A stretch of 64,000 bases of DNA from Rhodocyclaceae bacterium. Its GTDB lineage: Bacteria > Pseudomonadota > Gammaproteobacteria > Burkholderiales > Rhodocyclaceae. Of this stretch, positions 50,757-61,537 are shown in pieces (position 1 is the first letter of the stretch; the number at the start of each line of letters is the position of its first letter). Position numbers and translations under genes: made by a program. Below the pieces are notes generated by a model, which saw nothing but the letters and a program-made list of their open reading frames with translations, searched no databases and had not been told where the DNA came from. The stretch covers positions 46,282 to 110,281 of the forward strand of contig VIKE01000007.1 of the NCBI GenBank assembly GCA_008080565.1, written 5' to 3'.

Positions 50757-51596
50757 GTGACGCCAGCCAATTTCGATTTTCATAGCCACTCCATCGTTTC
50801 CGACGGCTTTCTGCCGCCTCGGGTCGTGGCGGGGCGTGCGGCGGGGAACGGAGTTGATCTCTGGGCACTGACTGATCATGATGACCTTGGCGGTCTGGCC
50901 GAAGCCAGGGCAGCGGCTGAAGAGGCCGGCATGGGTTTCGTCAATGGCGTCGAAATCTCGATCGAGTGGCGCGGTGTGCCGATTCATGTCGTCGGTCTTG
51001 GCTTTGATCCGGCCAACCCGGCATTGAGCGGGGGTCTCGACGAGTTGCGCGTCGGGCGTATCGAGCGCGCCAAGCGGATGGGCGACGCGCTTGCCGCCAT
51101 CGGCATCCCCGGCGTCTATGAAGGCGCCTTGTGCTTCGTGACCAATCCGAGCCTGATCTCGCGCGCCCATTTTGCCCGCTATATGGTCTCGATCGGCATC
51201 GCCCGCGATGTGCCGGGCGTATTCCAGCATTACCTCGCGTCGGGTAAACCGGGGTATGTCGATCATCGCTGGGCAACACTCGAAGAAGCGGTTGGCTGGA
51301 TCACTGGTGCCGGCGGCGTGGCGGTTGTCGCGCACCCGGCGCGCTACAAGATGTCGGGTGCCGACATGCGCCGTTTTCTTGATGATTTCAAGGATGTCGG
51401 TGGGCAGGGCATCGAAGTGACCTGCGGCAGCCATTCGACCGACCATGTCATGCATTTTGCGCGTCTGGCCCGGCACTACGCATTTCACGCCTCGCGCGGT
51501 TCCGATTTCCACGGGCCGGAAGAAAGCTATGTCGATCTCGGCAAGCTTCCCCCGTTGCCGGAAGACCTCAAGCCGGTTTGGCGTCTGGTGGTCTGA
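50757..51596 (+). CDS. PHP-domain phosphoesterase (TrpH/RNase AM-like)
   Basis: About 279 residues. PHP metal motifs: NFDFHSHSIVSDGFLPPRVV near the N-terminus, LWALTDHDDLGGLAEA, FVNGVEISIEWRGVPIHVVG, VVAHPARYKMSG and the C-terminal SRGSDFHGPEES. The E. coli homologue hydrolyses 3',5'-nucleoside bisphosphates and trims rRNA 5' ends. I favour the GTG at 50757 because the ATG at 50709 would place a promoter-like element inside the coding region. Followed after 2 bp by a YciO-like gene. Confidence 0.85.
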   Translation: MTPANFDFHSHSIVSDGFLPPRVVAGRAAGNGVDLWALTDHDDLGGLAEARAAAEEAGMGFVNGVEISIEWRGVPIHVVGLGFDPANPALSGGLDELRVGRIERAKRMGDALAAIGIPGVYEGALCFVTNPSLISRAHFARYMVSIGIARDVPGVFQHYLASGKPGYVDHRWATLEEAVGWITGAGGVAVVAHPARYKMSGADMRRFLDDFKDVGGQGIEVTCGSHSTDHVMHFARLARHYAFHASRGSDFHGPEESYVDLGKLPPLPEDLKPVWRLVV

Positions 51597-51598
51597 AC

Positions 51599-52225
51599 AT
51601 GGCCCGCGTCGTCAATATTCATCCGGAATCACCGCAGCAACGTCTGCTCGTCCAGGCCGCCGACTTTATCCGCAAGGGCGCTATCGTCGCCCTGCCGACC
51701 GACTCCTGCTACGCCCTCGGCTGCCATCTCGGCGACAAGGAAGCGCTCGATCGTATCCGACTGATTCGCCAGATGGATGAGCGCCACCACCTGACGCTGA
51801 TGGTCCGTGATCTTTCCGAAATCGCCCATTTTGCCCGGGTTGACAACGCCCAGTATCGCCTGCTCAAGGCGGCGACGCCGGGTAGCTACACGTTCATTCT
51901 CGAAGGCTCCAAGGAATTGCCGCGCCGGGTCATGCATCCGAAGCGCAAGACCATCGGCCTGCGTGTGCCGGACCATCCGGTGGCGCTGGCCTTGCTCGAA
52001 GAATTGAATGAGCCGTTGTTGACGACGACCCTGCAATTGCCGGGTGACGAATTTTCGCTGACCGAAGGATGGGAAATCCAGGATCGCCTCGATGACCAGC
52101 TGGAACTGATCCTCGACTGCGGTCCTTGTGGTACCGAGCCGACGACGGTTATTGACCTGACCGGTTCCTCGCCCGAGCTGATCCGGGCAGGTCGCGGTCC
52201 GCTTGAGCTGTTTGGATTGGGCTGA
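51599..52225 (+). CDS. YciO/Sua5/YrdC-family protein
   Basis: About 208 residues of the YrdC fold. Motifs: IVALPTDSCYALGCHLGDKE (nucleotide site), LTLMVRDLSEIAHFARVDN, ATPGSYTFILEGSKELPRRV and KRKTIGLRVPDHPVALALL. TsaC/Sua5 enzymes make threonylcarbamoyl-AMP for tRNA t6A. YciO relatives have a less certain role. The YciO-type call rests on its pairing with the PHP (TrpH-like) gene, a known arrangement. It lies 2 bp after that gene. Confidence 0.85.
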   Translation: MARVVNIHPESPQQRLLVQAADFIRKGAIVALPTDSCYALGCHLGDKEALDRIRLIRQMDERHHLTLMVRDLSEIAHFARVDNAQYRLLKAATPGSYTFILEGSKELPRRVMHPKRKTIGLRVPDHPVALALLEELNEPLLTTTLQLPGDEFSLTEGWEIQDRLDDQLELILDCGPCGTEPTTVIDLTGSSPELIRAGRGPLELFGLG

Positions 52226-52226
52226 G

Positions 52227-52883
52227 ATGCTCGATATCAACGCCATCATCCAGACCATCGCGATTCTTGCCCTGCCGCTGGTTTTTGCAATCACCTTGCA
52301 CGAAGCCGCGCACGGCTACGCCGCGAGGCATTTCGGCGACCCGACTGCCTGGCAGGCCGGGCGGATCAGCCTGAACCCATTGCGCCATATCGATCCGGTC
52401 GGCACCATCCTGATTCCGCTCAGCATCCTGCTGTTTTCCGGCGGCAATTTCCTGTTTGGCTACGCCAAGCCGGTACCGGTCGATTTCAGCCGTCTGCGCG
52501 AGCCCAAAAAAGACATGTTCTGGGTCGCTGCTGCTGGTCCGGGCGCCAATCTGTTGATGGCTTGCCTGTGGGCGCTGGCCTTCAAGTTGTCCTGGTTGTT
52601 GCCGCAGTTTTTCAGTACGCCGCTGGCACGGATGGCCGAGATGGGCATCCAGATCAACTGCGTGTTGATGGTGCTCAACCTGCTTCCCTTGCCACCGCTC
52701 GATGGCGGACGAATTGCCGTCAGCTTGCTGCCGCATTCGATGGCCTGGAAATTCGCCCAGCTCGAACGCTGGGGTTTTCCGATTTTGCTGGTGCTGTTGT
52801 TCACCGGTATCCTCGGCGCAATCATGAATCCGCTGGTCGATACGTCAGCTTGGCTTATCACTGTCATTTTTGGTCTCTACTAA
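52227..52883 (+). CDS. Site-2 protease family (M50) membrane metalloprotease
   Basis: About 218 residues with five or six hydrophobic segments. The zinc motif HEAAHGYAARHFGD lies in the first helix (about residues 25-38). The second motif is NLLPLPPLDGGRIAVSLL with the conserved Asp, and AGPGANLLMA matches the third conserved segment. No PDZ domain. These enzymes cleave membrane-embedded substrates. This short group is widespread and of unknown substrate. It is 1 bp after the YciO-like gene and 9 bp before trpS. Confidence 0.9.
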   Translation: MLDINAIIQTIAILALPLVFAITLHEAAHGYAARHFGDPTAWQAGRISLNPLRHIDPVGTILIPLSILLFSGGNFLFGYAKPVPVDFSRLREPKKDMFWVAAAGPGANLLMACLWALAFKLSWLLPQFFSTPLARMAEMGIQINCVLMVLNLLPLPPLDGGRIAVSLLPHSMAWKFAQLERWGFPILLVLLFTGILGAIMNPLVDTSAWLITVIFGLY

Positions 52884-52892
52884 ATAAATAAT

Positions 52893-54095
52893 ATGTACGC
52901 AGAACGTGTTCTCTCCGGCATGCGCCCGACCGGGTCGCTGCATCTAGGCCACTACCATGGCGTTCTCAAAAACTGGATCGAGCTCCAGCACGAGTATCCC
53001 TGCCTGTTTTTCGTGGCCGACTGGCATGCGTTGACGACGCAGTACGACAATCCGCAGGGGATCGAGAAGGCTTCGATGGATATGGTGGTGGACTGGCTGG
53101 CGGCCGGCGTCGATCCCAATCAGGCGACGCTGTTCGTCCAGTCGCGGGTGCCCGAGCACGCCGAGCTGCATCTGCTGATGTCGATGATGACGCCACTGAG
53201 CTGGCTGGAGCGTGTGCCGACCTACAAGGACCAGCAGGAAAAGCTGGCCGGCAAGGATCTGACGACCTATGGCTTTCTCGGTTATCCGCTGCTGATGAGC
53301 GCCGATATCCTGATCTACCGCGCCGACAAGGTGCCGGTCGGCGAGGACCAGATTCCGCACGTTGAATTCACGCGCGAGCTGGCTCGTCGTTTCAACCACA
53401 TGTACGGCCGCGAACCGGGTTTCGAGGACAAGGCGCGTGAAGCCGTCAAGAAGCTGGGTAGCAAGAAGGCGCGCCTCTACGAAGAGATGCGCACCCGCTT
53501 CCAGCAGAACGGTGACCGCGATGCCATCGAGCAGGCCAAGGCAGTGCTCGACGAAGTCCAGCATCTGTCGATGGCCGACCGCGAGCGCTTGTTCGGCTAC
53601 CTTGAAGGTACCGGCAAGATGATTCTGGTCGAGCCGGGCTACCTGCTGACTGAAGCCTCCAAGATGCCGGGGCTGGATGGCCAGAAGATGTCCAAGTCGT
53701 ACAACAACACGATCACCATGCGCGAATCCGAGGAATCGGTAACCAAGAAGGTGCGCAGCATGCCAACCGATCCGGCCCGCGTCCGCCGTACCGATCCGGG
53801 CGAGCCGGCCAAATGCCCGGTCTGGCAACTGCATCTGGTCTATTCGAACGATGCTTGCAAGGAATGGGTGCAGCAAGGCTGCCGTACCGCCGGTATTGGT
53901 TGCATCGAGTGCAAGCAGCCGGTAATTGACGCCATCCTCAAGGAACAGGCGCCGATGCGCGAACGGGCACAGGTCTATCTGGATGATCCGACCCTGGTCA
54001 AGAACATCATTGCCGACGGTTGCGAGAAGGCTCGTGAATACGCCCGCGAAACCATGCGTGACGTGCGCGAAGCCATGGGGCTGGAATACCATTGA
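52893..54095 (+). CDS. trpS: Tryptophanyl-tRNA synthetase
   Basis: 400 residues, class I synthetase. The HIGH-type motif is in GMRPTGSLHLGHYHGVLKNW (HLGH about 17-20) and the KMSKS loop in LDGQKMSKSYNNTITM. The sequence between them is longer than in short TrpRS forms, including an insertion rich in charged helix (LGSKKARLYEEMRTRFQQNG), as in many proteobacterial versions. It charges tRNA-Trp. The TGA stop overlaps the next ATG. Confidence 0.96.
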   Translation: MYAERVLSGMRPTGSLHLGHYHGVLKNWIELQHEYPCLFFVADWHALTTQYDNPQGIEKASMDMVVDWLAAGVDPNQATLFVQSRVPEHAELHLLMSMMTPLSWLERVPTYKDQQEKLAGKDLTTYGFLGYPLLMSADILIYRADKVPVGEDQIPHVEFTRELARRFNHMYGREPGFEDKAREAVKKLGSKKARLYEEMRTRFQQNGDRDAIEQAKAVLDEVQHLSMADRERLFGYLEGTGKMILVEPGYLLTEASKMPGLDGQKMSKSYNNTITMRESEESVTKKVRSMPTDPARVRRTDPGEPAKCPVWQLHLVYSNDACKEWVQQGCRTAGIGCIECKQPVIDAILKEQAPMRERAQVYLDDPTLVKNIIADGCEKAREYARETMRDVREAMGLEYH

Positions 54096-54385
54096 TGTTT
54101 GATATGGACTGGGAAACGCTGATCTGGATCGGCATCGGCTTCGGTGGCCAGGCGCTGTTCATGATGCGCTTCGTCATCCAGTGGTGGAGCAGTGAAAAAG
54201 CCAAGATGGTCGTCATACCGGTCTCGTTCTGGTATTTCAGCCTGGCCGGCGGCATCGTGCTGACCATTTACGCCATCCACCGCAAGGACCCCGTTTTCAT
54301 CTTTGGCCAGGCACTCAGTTTGGTCATCTACGTCCGCAACCTGCATCTGCACTACAAGGGCAAGGGCCGCGCGGCGGCCTCCTGA
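54095..54385 (+). CDS. Lipid-A-disaccharide synthase N-terminal-like membrane protein (LAB_N)
   Basis: About 96 residues with three hydrophobic helices: LIWIGIGFGGQALFMMRFVI, VVIPVSFWYFSLAGGIVLTI and VFIFGQALSLVIYVRNLHLH. This matches the LAB_N domain, often a small stand-alone protein next to glycosyltransferases, related to the EamA-like transporters. Function is not defined. Its start (54095) overlaps the trpS stop, and scpA begins 4 bp after its end. Confidence 0.8.
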   Translation: MFDMDWETLIWIGIGFGGQALFMMRFVIQWWSSEKAKMVVIPVSFWYFSLAGGIVLTIYAIHRKDPVFIFGQALSLVIYVRNLHLHYKGKGRAAAS

Positions 54386-54389
54386 GCGC

Positions 54390-55229
54390 ATGAGCGAGGT
54401 CCTCGAAGTGCTTCCGGTTGGCGAAGTCGAGCCGGTTGCCCGCGTTTACGGGCAACCGCTCGAGCAGATGCCGCTTGACCTGTACATCCCGCCGGATGCG
54501 CTGGCGATCATGCTCGACGCCTTCGAGGGGCCGCTTGACCTCCTGCTTTACATGATTCGCCGCGCCAACATCGATATCCTCGATATCCCGATGGCGCCGC
54601 TGACCCGGCAGTATCTCGATTACGTCGAGGCGATGCGGGCGAGTAATCTCGAGCTGGCTGCCGATTATCTCGTGATGGCGGCGATGCTCATCGAGATCAA
54701 GTCGCGCATGCTGTTGCCGCGGCCGAAGCTGGGCGAGGGCGACGAGGCCGAAGATCCGCGCGCCGAGCTGGTTCGCCGGCTCATGGAATACGAGCAGATG
54801 AAGCTCGCCGGGCAGAATCTGAACGCCATGCCGCAGGCCGAGCGCGAATTTTTCTGGGTAGAGACCTTGGTCGAGAAATCGCTGCTGGTCCGCCAGCCGG
54901 AAGTCTCGGTTGATGACCTCAAGGAAGCCTGGATGGCAGTCGTCCGCCAGGCCGGGCTGAAAAAGCATCACCAGATCGGGCGCGAAGAATTGTCGGTGCG
55001 CGAGCACATGGGCATCATCCTGCGCGCATTGCAGGCCAAAGGTGGCTTTGTCCAGTTCGAGACCCTGTTCGATCCCGATATGGGTGTGCCGGGTCTGGTC
55101 GTCCATTTCATTGCCATGCTTGAACTGGGCCGCGAAAAACTGATCGAAATCACCCAGACCGAAGCCTTTCAACCCATTTACGTCCGAGTGCATCAAGGTG
55201 GAACCGAGTCAGGTCAAGAGAGTGCTTGA
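54390..55229 (+). CDS. scpA: Segregation and condensation protein A
   Basis: About 279 residues. The kleisin motif [20 protein letters not shown] (about residues 43-62) and [15 protein letters not shown] are diagnostic. A central helical region ([20 protein letters not shown]) and a C-terminal winged helix follow. ScpA bridges SMC heads with ScpB to condense and segregate the chromosome. The ATG at 54390 is preferred to 54303, which lies inside the LAB_N gene. The C-terminal coding region overlaps scpB by about 30 bp. Confidence 0.95.
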   Translation: MSEVLEVLPVGEVEPVARVYGQPLEQMPLDLYIPPDALAIMLDAFEGPLDLLLYMIRRANIDILDIPMAPLTRQYLDYVEAMRASNLELAADYLVMAAMLIEIKSRMLLPRPKLGEGDEAEDPRAELVRRLMEYEQMKLAGQNLNAMPQAEREFFWVETLVEKSLLVRQPEVSVDDLKEAWMAVVRQAGLKKHHQIGREELSVREHMGIILRALQAKGGFVQFETLFDPDMGVPGLVVHFIAMLELGREKLIEITQTEAFQPIYVRVHQGGTESGQESA

Positions 55230-55743
55230 GGCAGCGCTGCTCGCCGCGCGCGAGCCGATGTCGCCAAGCGATATGAAAAAGATGTTCGACGAGGATTTGT
55301 CGACCGATACCCTGCGCAAGTTGCTCGACGAGTTGCGCGAGGAATGGTCCGAACGTCCGGTCGAACTGATTCAGCTCGCCTCTGGCTGGCGCTTCCGGAC
55401 GCGGCCCGAATACTTGCCTTATCTTGAGCGCCTGAACCCTGAGCGGCCGCCGAAATACTCGCGGGCCGTCCTCGAAACCCTGGCCATCATCGCCTATCGT
55501 CAACCGGTGACGCGCGGTGATATCGAGGAAATCCGCGGCGTCGCGGTCAATACCAACGTTGTCAAAACACTCGAAGAGCGCGGCTGGATCGATGTTGTCG
55601 GCCATCGCGAAACACCAGGTCGGCCGGCCCTGTTTGCCACCACCAAGCAATTTCTCGATGATCTGGGACTGAGAAGCGTCAGTGAACTGCCGCCGCTTGA
55701 ACAAATCGCCCAGACGCTGGAGCTGAATTATGAAAACCAATAA
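55198..55743 (+). CDS. scpB: Segregation and condensation protein B
   Basis: 181 residues from a GTG at 55198. Two winged-helix domains: [20 protein letters not shown] and the family signature [20 protein letters not shown] with [19 protein letters not shown] and [18 protein letters not shown]. It dimerises on ScpA in the SMC complex. Translation appears coupled to scpA through the overlap. Its last codons overlap rluB by 14 bp. Confidence 0.94.
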   Translation: MEPSQVKRVLEAALLAAREPMSPSDMKKMFDEDLSTDTLRKLLDELREEWSERPVELIQLASGWRFRTRPEYLPYLERLNPERPPKYSRAVLETLAIIAYRQPVTRGDIEEIRGVAVNTNVVKTLEERGWIDVVGHRETPGRPALFATTKQFLDDLGLRSVSELPPLEQIAQTLELNYENQ

Positions 55744-56755
55744 ACGCACACCTCTCCGTTCCGCCAGCAAGCCGGGCGGATTTCAAAAACGGCCGGAAAT
55801 TCCGGTTGACCGTGGCAATCCCGCCCCGCGTGGTCGTACCACCGGCAATGCCCGCGAAGAGGCGCCCGAGGCCGAAGAAGTGGTCGAGGCGCCCAAGCCG
55901 CGTCGCCGTGCCGCGCTGCCGGCAACCGGCCGGGCCAGTCGCGGCAATATCGCGCGGAATGGCAAGGCGGTCGTCGAAGCCAAGCCGGAGCGCTTGCAGA
56001 AAATTCTGGCCCAGGCCGGTGTCGGCTCGCGTCGCGAAATGGAAGAGTGGATTTCGGCTGGCAAGGTCACAGTCAATGGTGTTGTTGCAACCATCGGCCA
56101 GTCCGTCGTGCCGACCGACAAGGTCAAGATCGGCGGCCGTCTGATCAATATCCGCTTTACCGGCAGCACTCGTCCGCCGCGTGTCCTGATGTATCACAAG
56201 CCGGAAGGCGAAATCGTCTCGCGCGACGACCCGGATGGCCGTCCGTCTGTCTTCGCTGCGCTGCCGCGCATGCGCGGCGGCCGCTGGATCAACGTTGGCC
56301 GTCTCGACTTCAATACCTCCGGCCTGCTGATTTTCACGACTTCCGGCGACCTGGCTAACAAACTGATGCACCCGAGTTCACAACTGGTTCGTGAATACGC
56401 GGTGCGTGTCCTTGGCGAGCTGACCCTCGAAGCGCAACAGCAATTGCTGCATGGTGTCGAACTCGAAGATGGCCGGGCCAATTTCGGGACATTGCACGAC
56501 GGTGGTGGTGAAGGTGCCAACCATTGGTATCGCGTGACGATTTTTGAGGGCCGCAACCGCGAAGTGCGTCGAATGTTCGAGGCGGTCGGGGTTACGGTCA
56601 GCCGATTGATCCGCGTCCGCTACGGCCCGTTCGTGCTGCCTCCACAATTGAAACGCGGCATGGCGCGAGAGCTCAAAGAGGTTGAAATCAAAATGCTGCT
56701 GCGCGACCTTGAAAACAACGCGCCAGCCCCCCGAAAGGGCCCTGAGAGCACCTAA
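55730..56755 (+). CDS. rluB: 23S rRNA pseudouridine synthase RluB
   Basis: 341 residues. A long basic, Arg/Pro-rich N-terminal extension (about 1-80) precedes an S4 domain ([20 protein letters not shown]) and the RsuA/RluB catalytic domain with [20 protein letters not shown] (catalytic Asp in GRLD, about residue 190) and [20 protein letters not shown]. It converts a uridine in helix 80 of 23S rRNA to pseudouridine. The position after scpAB is typical. Residues about 21-31 ([11 protein letters not shown]) of the extension come from copy H of the dispersed repeat. Confidence 0.92.
   Translation: MKTNKRTPLRSASKPGGFQKRPEIPVDRGNPAPRGRTTGNAREEAPEAEEVVEAPKPRRRAALPATGRASRGNIARNGKAVVEAKPERLQKILAQAGVGSRREMEEWISAGKVTVNGVVATIGQSVVPTDKVKIGGRLINIRFTGSTRPPRVLMYHKPEGEIVSRDDPDGRPSVFAALPRMRGGRWINVGRLDFNTSGLLIFTTSGDLANKLMHPSSQLVREYAVRVLGELTLEAQQQLLHGVELEDGRANFGTLHDGGGEGANHWYRVTIFEGRNREVRRMFEAVGVTVSRLIRVRYGPFVLPPQLKRGMARELKEVEIKMLLRDLENNAPAPRKGPEST
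55780..55820 (+). repeat. Dispersed 37-bp repeat, copy H (5' end of rluB)
   Basis: The core TTCCGGTTGACCGTGGCAAT is at 55800-55819, preceded by TTTCAAAAACGGCCGGAAA. It is in sense orientation within the N-terminal extension of rluB, encodes PEIPVDRGN and uses the same frame as copy C in epsF. Confidence 0.78.
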
Positions 56756-56760
56756 ATCGA

Positions 56761-56789
56761 TTGTCGATGGGGAATAAATCCGTTATAAT
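56761..56789 (+). promoter_or_regulatory. Sigma-70 promoter of the rimP-nusA-infB operon
   Basis: TTGTCG (56761-56766) and TATAAT (56784-56789) with exactly 17 bp between them. It is immediately after the rluB stop and about 80 bp before rimP. Confidence 0.8.
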
Positions 56790-56842
56790 TCACGGGTTTG
56801 TTCCTCCCGTCGTTTTTGGCGGGGCATCTTTTTTTCATGAGG

Positions 56843-56863
56843 TGGGCGTTTCGCCCATTTTTT
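56843..56863 (+). terminator. Leader hairpin (attenuator) before rimP
   Basis: TGGGCG-TTT-CGCCCA followed by TTTTTTAT. It lies between the promoter and the GTG/ATG of rimP. A terminator-like leader structure here suggests autoregulation of the nusA operon, as is known in E. coli where NusA controls its own operon. The mechanism here is inferred. Confidence 0.6.
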
Positions 56864-56867
56864 ATTT

Positions 56868-57314
56868 GTGGCTATGGATTTAAACACGCTGTTGGAAACG
56901 ACTGTTGTCGGTCTCGGTTATGAACTCGTTGATGTCGAGATGTCGCCGCGTGGGCGGACGATTCGTGTCTTCATCGATGCGCCGGGTCGTGCTACGGGGA
57001 TTGATGTCGAAGATTGCGCCAAGGTCTCCAATCAATTGACGCGCATTTTCGAGGTGGAAAACTTCGATTTCGACCGTCTTGAGATTTCTTCGCCGGGCCT
57101 CGATCGCGTTGTCAAGAAAGCCGAAGACTTCGAACGTTTCGCTGGTCAGGAAATCCAGATCAAACTACGTATACCACACGGTGGCCGCCGGAATTTCCAG
57201 GGCGAACTGCTGGGCTGCAAAGATGGCAAGGTTGGTCTGCGTCTTGCAAAAGATGATGTGGAACTGGAATTCAATAATATCGAGAAGGCACGTCTGGTGC
57301 CTCGTTTCGACTGA
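56868..57314 (+). CDS. rimP: Ribosome maturation factor RimP
   Basis: 148 residues from the GTG at 56868 (ATG 56874 alternative). Two domains: N-terminal LLETTVVGLGYELVDVEMSP and GIDVEDCAKVSNQLTRIFEV, then DFDRLEISSPGLDRVVKKAE, an Sm-like C-terminal domain. RimP is needed for 30S assembly. First gene of the rimP-nusA-infB-rbfA-truB operon. Confidence 0.95.
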   Translation: MAMDLNTLLETTVVGLGYELVDVEMSPRGRTIRVFIDAPGRATGIDVEDCAKVSNQLTRIFEVENFDFDRLEISSPGLDRVVKKAEDFERFAGQEIQIKLRIPHGGRRNFQGELLGCKDGKVGLRLAKDDVELEFNNIEKARLVPRFD

Positions 57315-57335
57315 AGGACTAGGAGGTTTTAGCCC

Positions 57336-58808
57336 ATGAGCCGTGAAATATTGCTGCTGGTTGACGCACTCGCCCGCGAAAAGAATGTCGCCAAGGAAAT
57401 CGTTTTTGGCGCCCTTGAGCTGGCCCTTGCTTCGGCCACCAAGAAGCGTATCCATGACGAGGCCGATGTTCGCGTCTCGATCGACCGTAATACGGGTAGC
57501 TACGAGTCCTTCCGTCGCTGGCAGGTTGTGCCGGACAACGAATACGTCAACGAGTACCTGCAGATTCCGCTGTCGGAAGCCCAGAAGGACGACTCGGATA
57601 TCGAAGCCGGCGATACGCTGGAAGAAAGCCTTGAGCCGATCGATTTTGGCCGCATCGGCGCCCAGGCGGCCAAGCAGGTCATCCTGCAAAAGATTCGCGA
57701 TGCCGAGCGTGAGCAGATCCTGTCTGACTTCCTTGATCGCAAGGAGCACGTCGTTTCCGGCACCATCAAGCGCATGGAACGTGGCAACGCCATTGTCGAA
57801 GCGGGCAAGATCGAAGCCTTGCTGCCGCGCGACCAGATGATCCCCAAGGAAAATCTGCGCATCGGCGACCGCATTCGTGCCTATTTGCTGCGCATCGACC
57901 GCAATGCTCGCGGCCCGCAGATCATTCTGTCGCGCACTGCGCCTGAATTCATCATCAAGCTGTTCGACATGGAAGTGCCGGAGATTGCCGATGGCCTCAT
58001 GGAGCTGAAAGCCTGTGCCCGTGACCCCGGTCTGCGCGCCAAGATCGCCGTCAAGTCGAATGATCCGCGTGTCGATCCGATCGGTACTTGCGTCGGCCTG
58101 CGTGGTTCCCGCGTTACCGCTGTGCGTAATGAAATCGGTGGCGAGAATATCGACATCGTGCTGTGGTCGGCTGATCCGGCCCAGTTCGTGATCGGCGCCT
58201 TGTCGCCGGCTGAAGTTTCGTCCATCGTTGTCGATGAAGAAAAGCACGCCATGGACGTGGTGGTCGATGAAGACAACCTGGCTATCGCCATCGGTCGCAA
58301 TGGTCAGAATGTTCGCTTGGCGTCCGAATTGACCGGCTGGACCATCAATCTGATGACCCAGGACGAGTCAGCCAAGAAGTCCGAGGCTGAATATGCCGTG
58401 ACCCGCGTCACGTTCATGGAAAAGCTGGACATCGACGAAGAGCTGGCCGATCTGCTGATCGAAGAAGGTTTTTCTTCGCTGGAAGAGGTGGCTTACGTTC
58501 CGCTGGCCGAAATGCTGGAAATTGAAGGGCTGGATGAGGGGATCGTCAATGAACTCCGCAACCGTGCCCGCAATGTTTTGCTGACGGAAGCGATCGCGAC
58601 CGAAGAAAAGTTGGAAAATGTTTCCGAGGACCTGATGGGTCTCGAGGGAATGAGCAAGGAATTGGCCGCGAAACTGGCAGGTCACGACGTCAAGACTCGC
58701 GATGATCTCGCGGAACTGGCGGTGGATGAATTGACAGAGATGACCGGCATTGATGACGAGCGTGCCAAGGAACTCATTCTGAAGGCACGGGCTCACTGGT
58801 TCGAGTGA
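57336..58808 (+). CDS. nusA: Transcription termination/antitermination factor NusA
   Basis: 490 residues. N-terminal RNAP-binding domain ([20 protein letters not shown]), S1 domain near residues 135-200 ([19 protein letters not shown]), KH domains (GACVG-type segment [20 protein letters not shown] and [20 protein letters not shown]), and two C-terminal helix-hairpin-helix repeats ([20 protein letters not shown] and [20 protein letters not shown]). It regulates pausing and termination. AGGAGG precedes the ATG. Confidence 0.96.
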   Translation: MSREILLLVDALAREKNVAKEIVFGALELALASATKKRIHDEADVRVSIDRNTGSYESFRRWQVVPDNEYVNEYLQIPLSEAQKDDSDIEAGDTLEESLEPIDFGRIGAQAAKQVILQKIRDAEREQILSDFLDRKEHVVSGTIKRMERGNAIVEAGKIEALLPRDQMIPKENLRIGDRIRAYLLRIDRNARGPQIILSRTAPEFIIKLFDMEVPEIADGLMELKACARDPGLRAKIAVKSNDPRVDPIGTCVGLRGSRVTAVRNEIGGENIDIVLWSADPAQFVIGALSPAEVSSIVVDEEKHAMDVVVDEDNLAIAIGRNGQNVRLASELTGWTINLMTQDESAKKSEAEYAVTRVTFMEKLDIDEELADLLIEEGFSSLEEVAYVPLAEMLEIEGLDEGIVNELRNRARNVLLTEAIATEEKLENVSEDLMGLEGMSKELAAKLAGHDVKTRDDLAELAVDELTEMTGIDDERAKELILKARAHWFE

Positions 58809-58825
58809 GCGGGAGGTAGCAAAGT

Positions 58826-61537
58826 ATGTCCGCAACAACAGTTTCACAATTCGCCGTTGAACTCAAAATGCCAGTCACGGCCCTGCTCGAACAATTGAGC
58901 AAGGCAGGGGTGGGCAAGCAGGGTGCCAACGATGCGCTGAACGATCAAGACAAGGCCAAGCTCCTCGATTACCTGCGCCGTGCGCACGGTGACGAGTCGA
59001 AGACCAAAATCACGCTGACGCGCAAGCAGACTTCCGAAATCAAGGCGACGGACTCACATGGTCGCGCCCGTACCGTTCAGGTCGAGGTGCGCAAGAAGCG
59101 TGTGCTGATGAAACGCGAAGTCGGCGAGCATGTGCCGGAGGCTGAACTTGAAGCGCTCGAGCTGGAGCCCGAGGCACCTGTGGTCGAGCTTGCTCCGGAA
59201 CCGGAAGTTATTCCTGAGCCGGTGGTTGAGGTCATCCCTGAGCCGCTTGTCGAAGCACCGGTTGAGGTGAAAGTTGAAGCGCCGGTCGAGCCGGTGGTCG
59301 AGCCCGTTGTCGAGAAGCCGGCTCCGGTTATTCTGGATCGTGCGGCGATTATCGGCGAGAAGGAACTCAAAGCTCGGGAACAGGAAAACCGTCGTTATAC
59401 GACGTTGCGCGAAATTCAGGAACGTGAGCTGCGTGAGAAGCAGGCGCGTGAAGCCGAATTGGTTCGTATGCGTCAGCAGGCGGAAATTGCGGCTGCGGCT
59501 GCCAAGGTTGCCGAGCAAGCCAAGCAGCAATCAGCTGCTGCAGCCAAGGCGGGCGAAGGCGCCGCTCCGGCTGCCGACAAGGGCACTTTGCACAAGAAGC
59601 CGGATGCGGCGGGCAAGAAAGGCGACAAGGGTCGCGTGGCCGATGATGGCAAGAAAAAGGGCGGCCTGAAGACGCGTGGCTCCGATGGCGGTACCGGCTG
59701 GAAGGACAACCGTCACGGCCACAAGAAGTCGCACAAGGGTGATGATGGTCAGGGCAGCTTCCAGGCGCCGACCGAGCAGGTCATTCGTGAAGTGCATATT
59801 CCCGAAACCATTTCTGTCACCGATCTGGCGCACAAGATGGCCATCAAGGCCATCGAGATCATCAAGGTCATGATGAAGATGGGTTCGATGGTTACCATCA
59901 ACCAGGTGCTGGACCAGGAAACGGCGATGATTGTCGTCGAGGAAATGGGCCACAAGGCGTTCGCCGCCAAGCTGGACGATCCGGATGCTTTCCTTGAAGA
60001 GTCTGCCGCTCACAAGGATGTGCCGCTTGAGCCGCGTGCTCCGGTGGTCACCGTGATGGGTCACGTAGACCACGGCAAGACCTCGTTGCTCGACTATATT
60101 CGTCGTGCCAAGGTTGCTGCTGGTGAAGCCGGCGGTATTACCCAGCACATTGGTGCCTACCACGTCGAAACCGACCGTGGCATGATCACCTTCCTCGATA
60201 CTCCGGGCCACGAAGCCTTTACGGCGATGCGCGCTCGTGGTGCCAAGGCGACCGATATTGTTATTCTGGTTGTGGCGGCCGACGACGGCGTGATGCCGCA
60301 GACCAAGGAAGCGATCCACCATGCCAAGGCAGCTGGTGTGCCGTTGGTGGTTGCAGTCAACAAGATCGACAAGCCCGATTCCAATCCGGACCGCGTCAAG
60401 CAGGAGCTGGTTGCCGAAGGTGTCATTCCTGAGGAGTACGGTGGCGATTCACCGTTCTGCCCGGTTTCGGCCAAAAAGGGTACTGGTATCGACGAGCTGC
60501 TCGAGCAGGTCCTGTTGCAGGCTGAAGTCCTTGAACTGACGGCGCAGAAAGATGCGCCGGCCAAGGGGTTGATCATCGAAGCGCGTCTCGACAAGGGCCG
60601 TGGTGCAGTCGCGACTATGCTGGTTCAGTCCGGTACCTTGAAGCGCGGCGATGTCGTGCTGGCCGGTCAGGTCTTCGGTCGCGTTCGTGCCATGCTCGAC
60701 GAGAACGGTAAGCCGATCAACGAAGCTGGCCCGTCCATCCCGGTCGAAATCCTCGGCCTGTCCGATGTGCCGGCTGCTGGCGAAGAAGCCATCGTGCTCA
60801 CCGACGAAAAGAAGGCACGTGAAATCGCCTTGTTCCGTCAGGGCAAGTTCCGCGACGTCAAGCTGGCCAAGCAACAGGCCGCCAAGCTCGAGAACATGTT
60901 CCAGCAGATGGAAGAGGGCGAGATCAAGACCCTGCCGCTGATCGTCAAGGCCGACGTACAAGGTTCGCAGGAAGCGCTGGTGCAGACACTGGCCAAGCTG
61001 TCGAACGAGGAGGTCCGCGTTCAGATCATCCACGGTGCCGTTGGCGCGATCAGCGAATCCGACGTCAATCTGGCCCAGGCTTCCGGTGCAGTCATCATTG
61101 GCTTCAACATCCGGGCCGATGCCGGTTCGCGCAAGCTGGCCGAAACCTTCGGTGTCGATATCCGTTACTACAACGTGATTTACGACGCGGTTGATGAGGT
61201 CAAGGCGGCTCTTTCCGGCATGTTGTCGCCGGAGAAACGCGAACAGATTACTGGTATGGTCGAAATTCGTCAGGTCTTCAATGTTTCCAAGGTCGGTGCC
61301 ATTGCCGGCTGTTATGTGCTGGAGGGCTTCGTCAAGCGCAATTCACGCGTCCGTCTGCTGCGCAACAACGTTGTTCAGTGGGATGGCGAACTCGACTCGC
61401 TCAAGCGTTTCAAGGACGACGTCAAGGAAGTTCGCTCCAACTTCGAATGCGGTCTGTCGCTGCGCGGCAATAACGACATCCAGGTTGGCGACCAGCTGGA
61501 AGCTTACGAAATTCAGGAAGTGGCACGCTCGCTGTAA
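58826..61537 (+). CDS. infB: Translation initiation factor IF-2
   Basis: 903 residues. N-terminal IF2_N domain ([20 protein letters not shown]), a long Glu/Pro/Val- and Lys/Ala-rich linker (about 100-310), a second IF2_N-like segment, then the GTPase: [20 protein letters not shown] (G1), [20 protein letters not shown] (G3) and [20 protein letters not shown] (G4). Domains II, III and IV follow. It places initiator tRNA on the ribosome. The linker is compositionally biased and hypervariable, as is usual. The stop overlaps rbfA (TAATG). Confidence 0.96.
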   Translation: MSATTVSQFAVELKMPVTALLEQLSKAGVGKQGANDALNDQDKAKLLDYLRRAHGDESKTKITLTRKQTSEIKATDSHGRARTVQVEVRKKRVLMKREVGEHVPEAELEALELEPEAPVVELAPEPEVIPEPVVEVIPEPLVEAPVEVKVEAPVEPVVEPVVEKPAPVILDRAAIIGEKELKAREQENRRYTTLREIQERELREKQAREAELVRMRQQAEIAAAAAKVAEQAKQQSAAAAKAGEGAAPAADKGTLHKKPDAAGKKGDKGRVADDGKKKGGLKTRGSDGGTGWKDNRHGHKKSHKGDDGQGSFQAPTEQVIREVHIPETISVTDLAHKMAIKAIEIIKVMMKMGSMVTINQVLDQETAMIVVEEMGHKAFAAKLDDPDAFLEESAAHKDVPLEPRAPVVTVMGHVDHGKTSLLDYIRRAKVAAGEAGGITQHIGAYHVETDRGMITFLDTPGHEAFTAMRARGAKATDIVILVVAADDGVMPQTKEAIHHAKAAGVPLVVAVNKIDKPDSNPDRVKQELVAEGVIPEEYGGDSPFCPVSAKKGTGIDELLEQVLLQAEVLELTAQKDAPAKGLIIEARLDKGRGAVATMLVQSGTLKRGDVVLAGQVFGRVRAMLDENGKPINEAGPSIPVEILGLSDVPAAGEEAIVLTDEKKAREIALFRQGKFRDVKLAKQQAAKLENMFQQMEEGEIKTLPLIVKADVQGSQEALVQTLAKLSNEEVRVQIIHGAVGAISESDVNLAQASGAVIIGFNIRADAGSRKLAETFGVDIRYYNVIYDAVDEVKAALSGMLSPEKREQITGMVEIRQVFNVSKVGAIAGCYVLEGFVKRNSRVRLLRNNVVQWDGELDSLKRFKDDVKEVRSNFECGLSLRGNNDIQVGDQLEAYEIQEVARSL

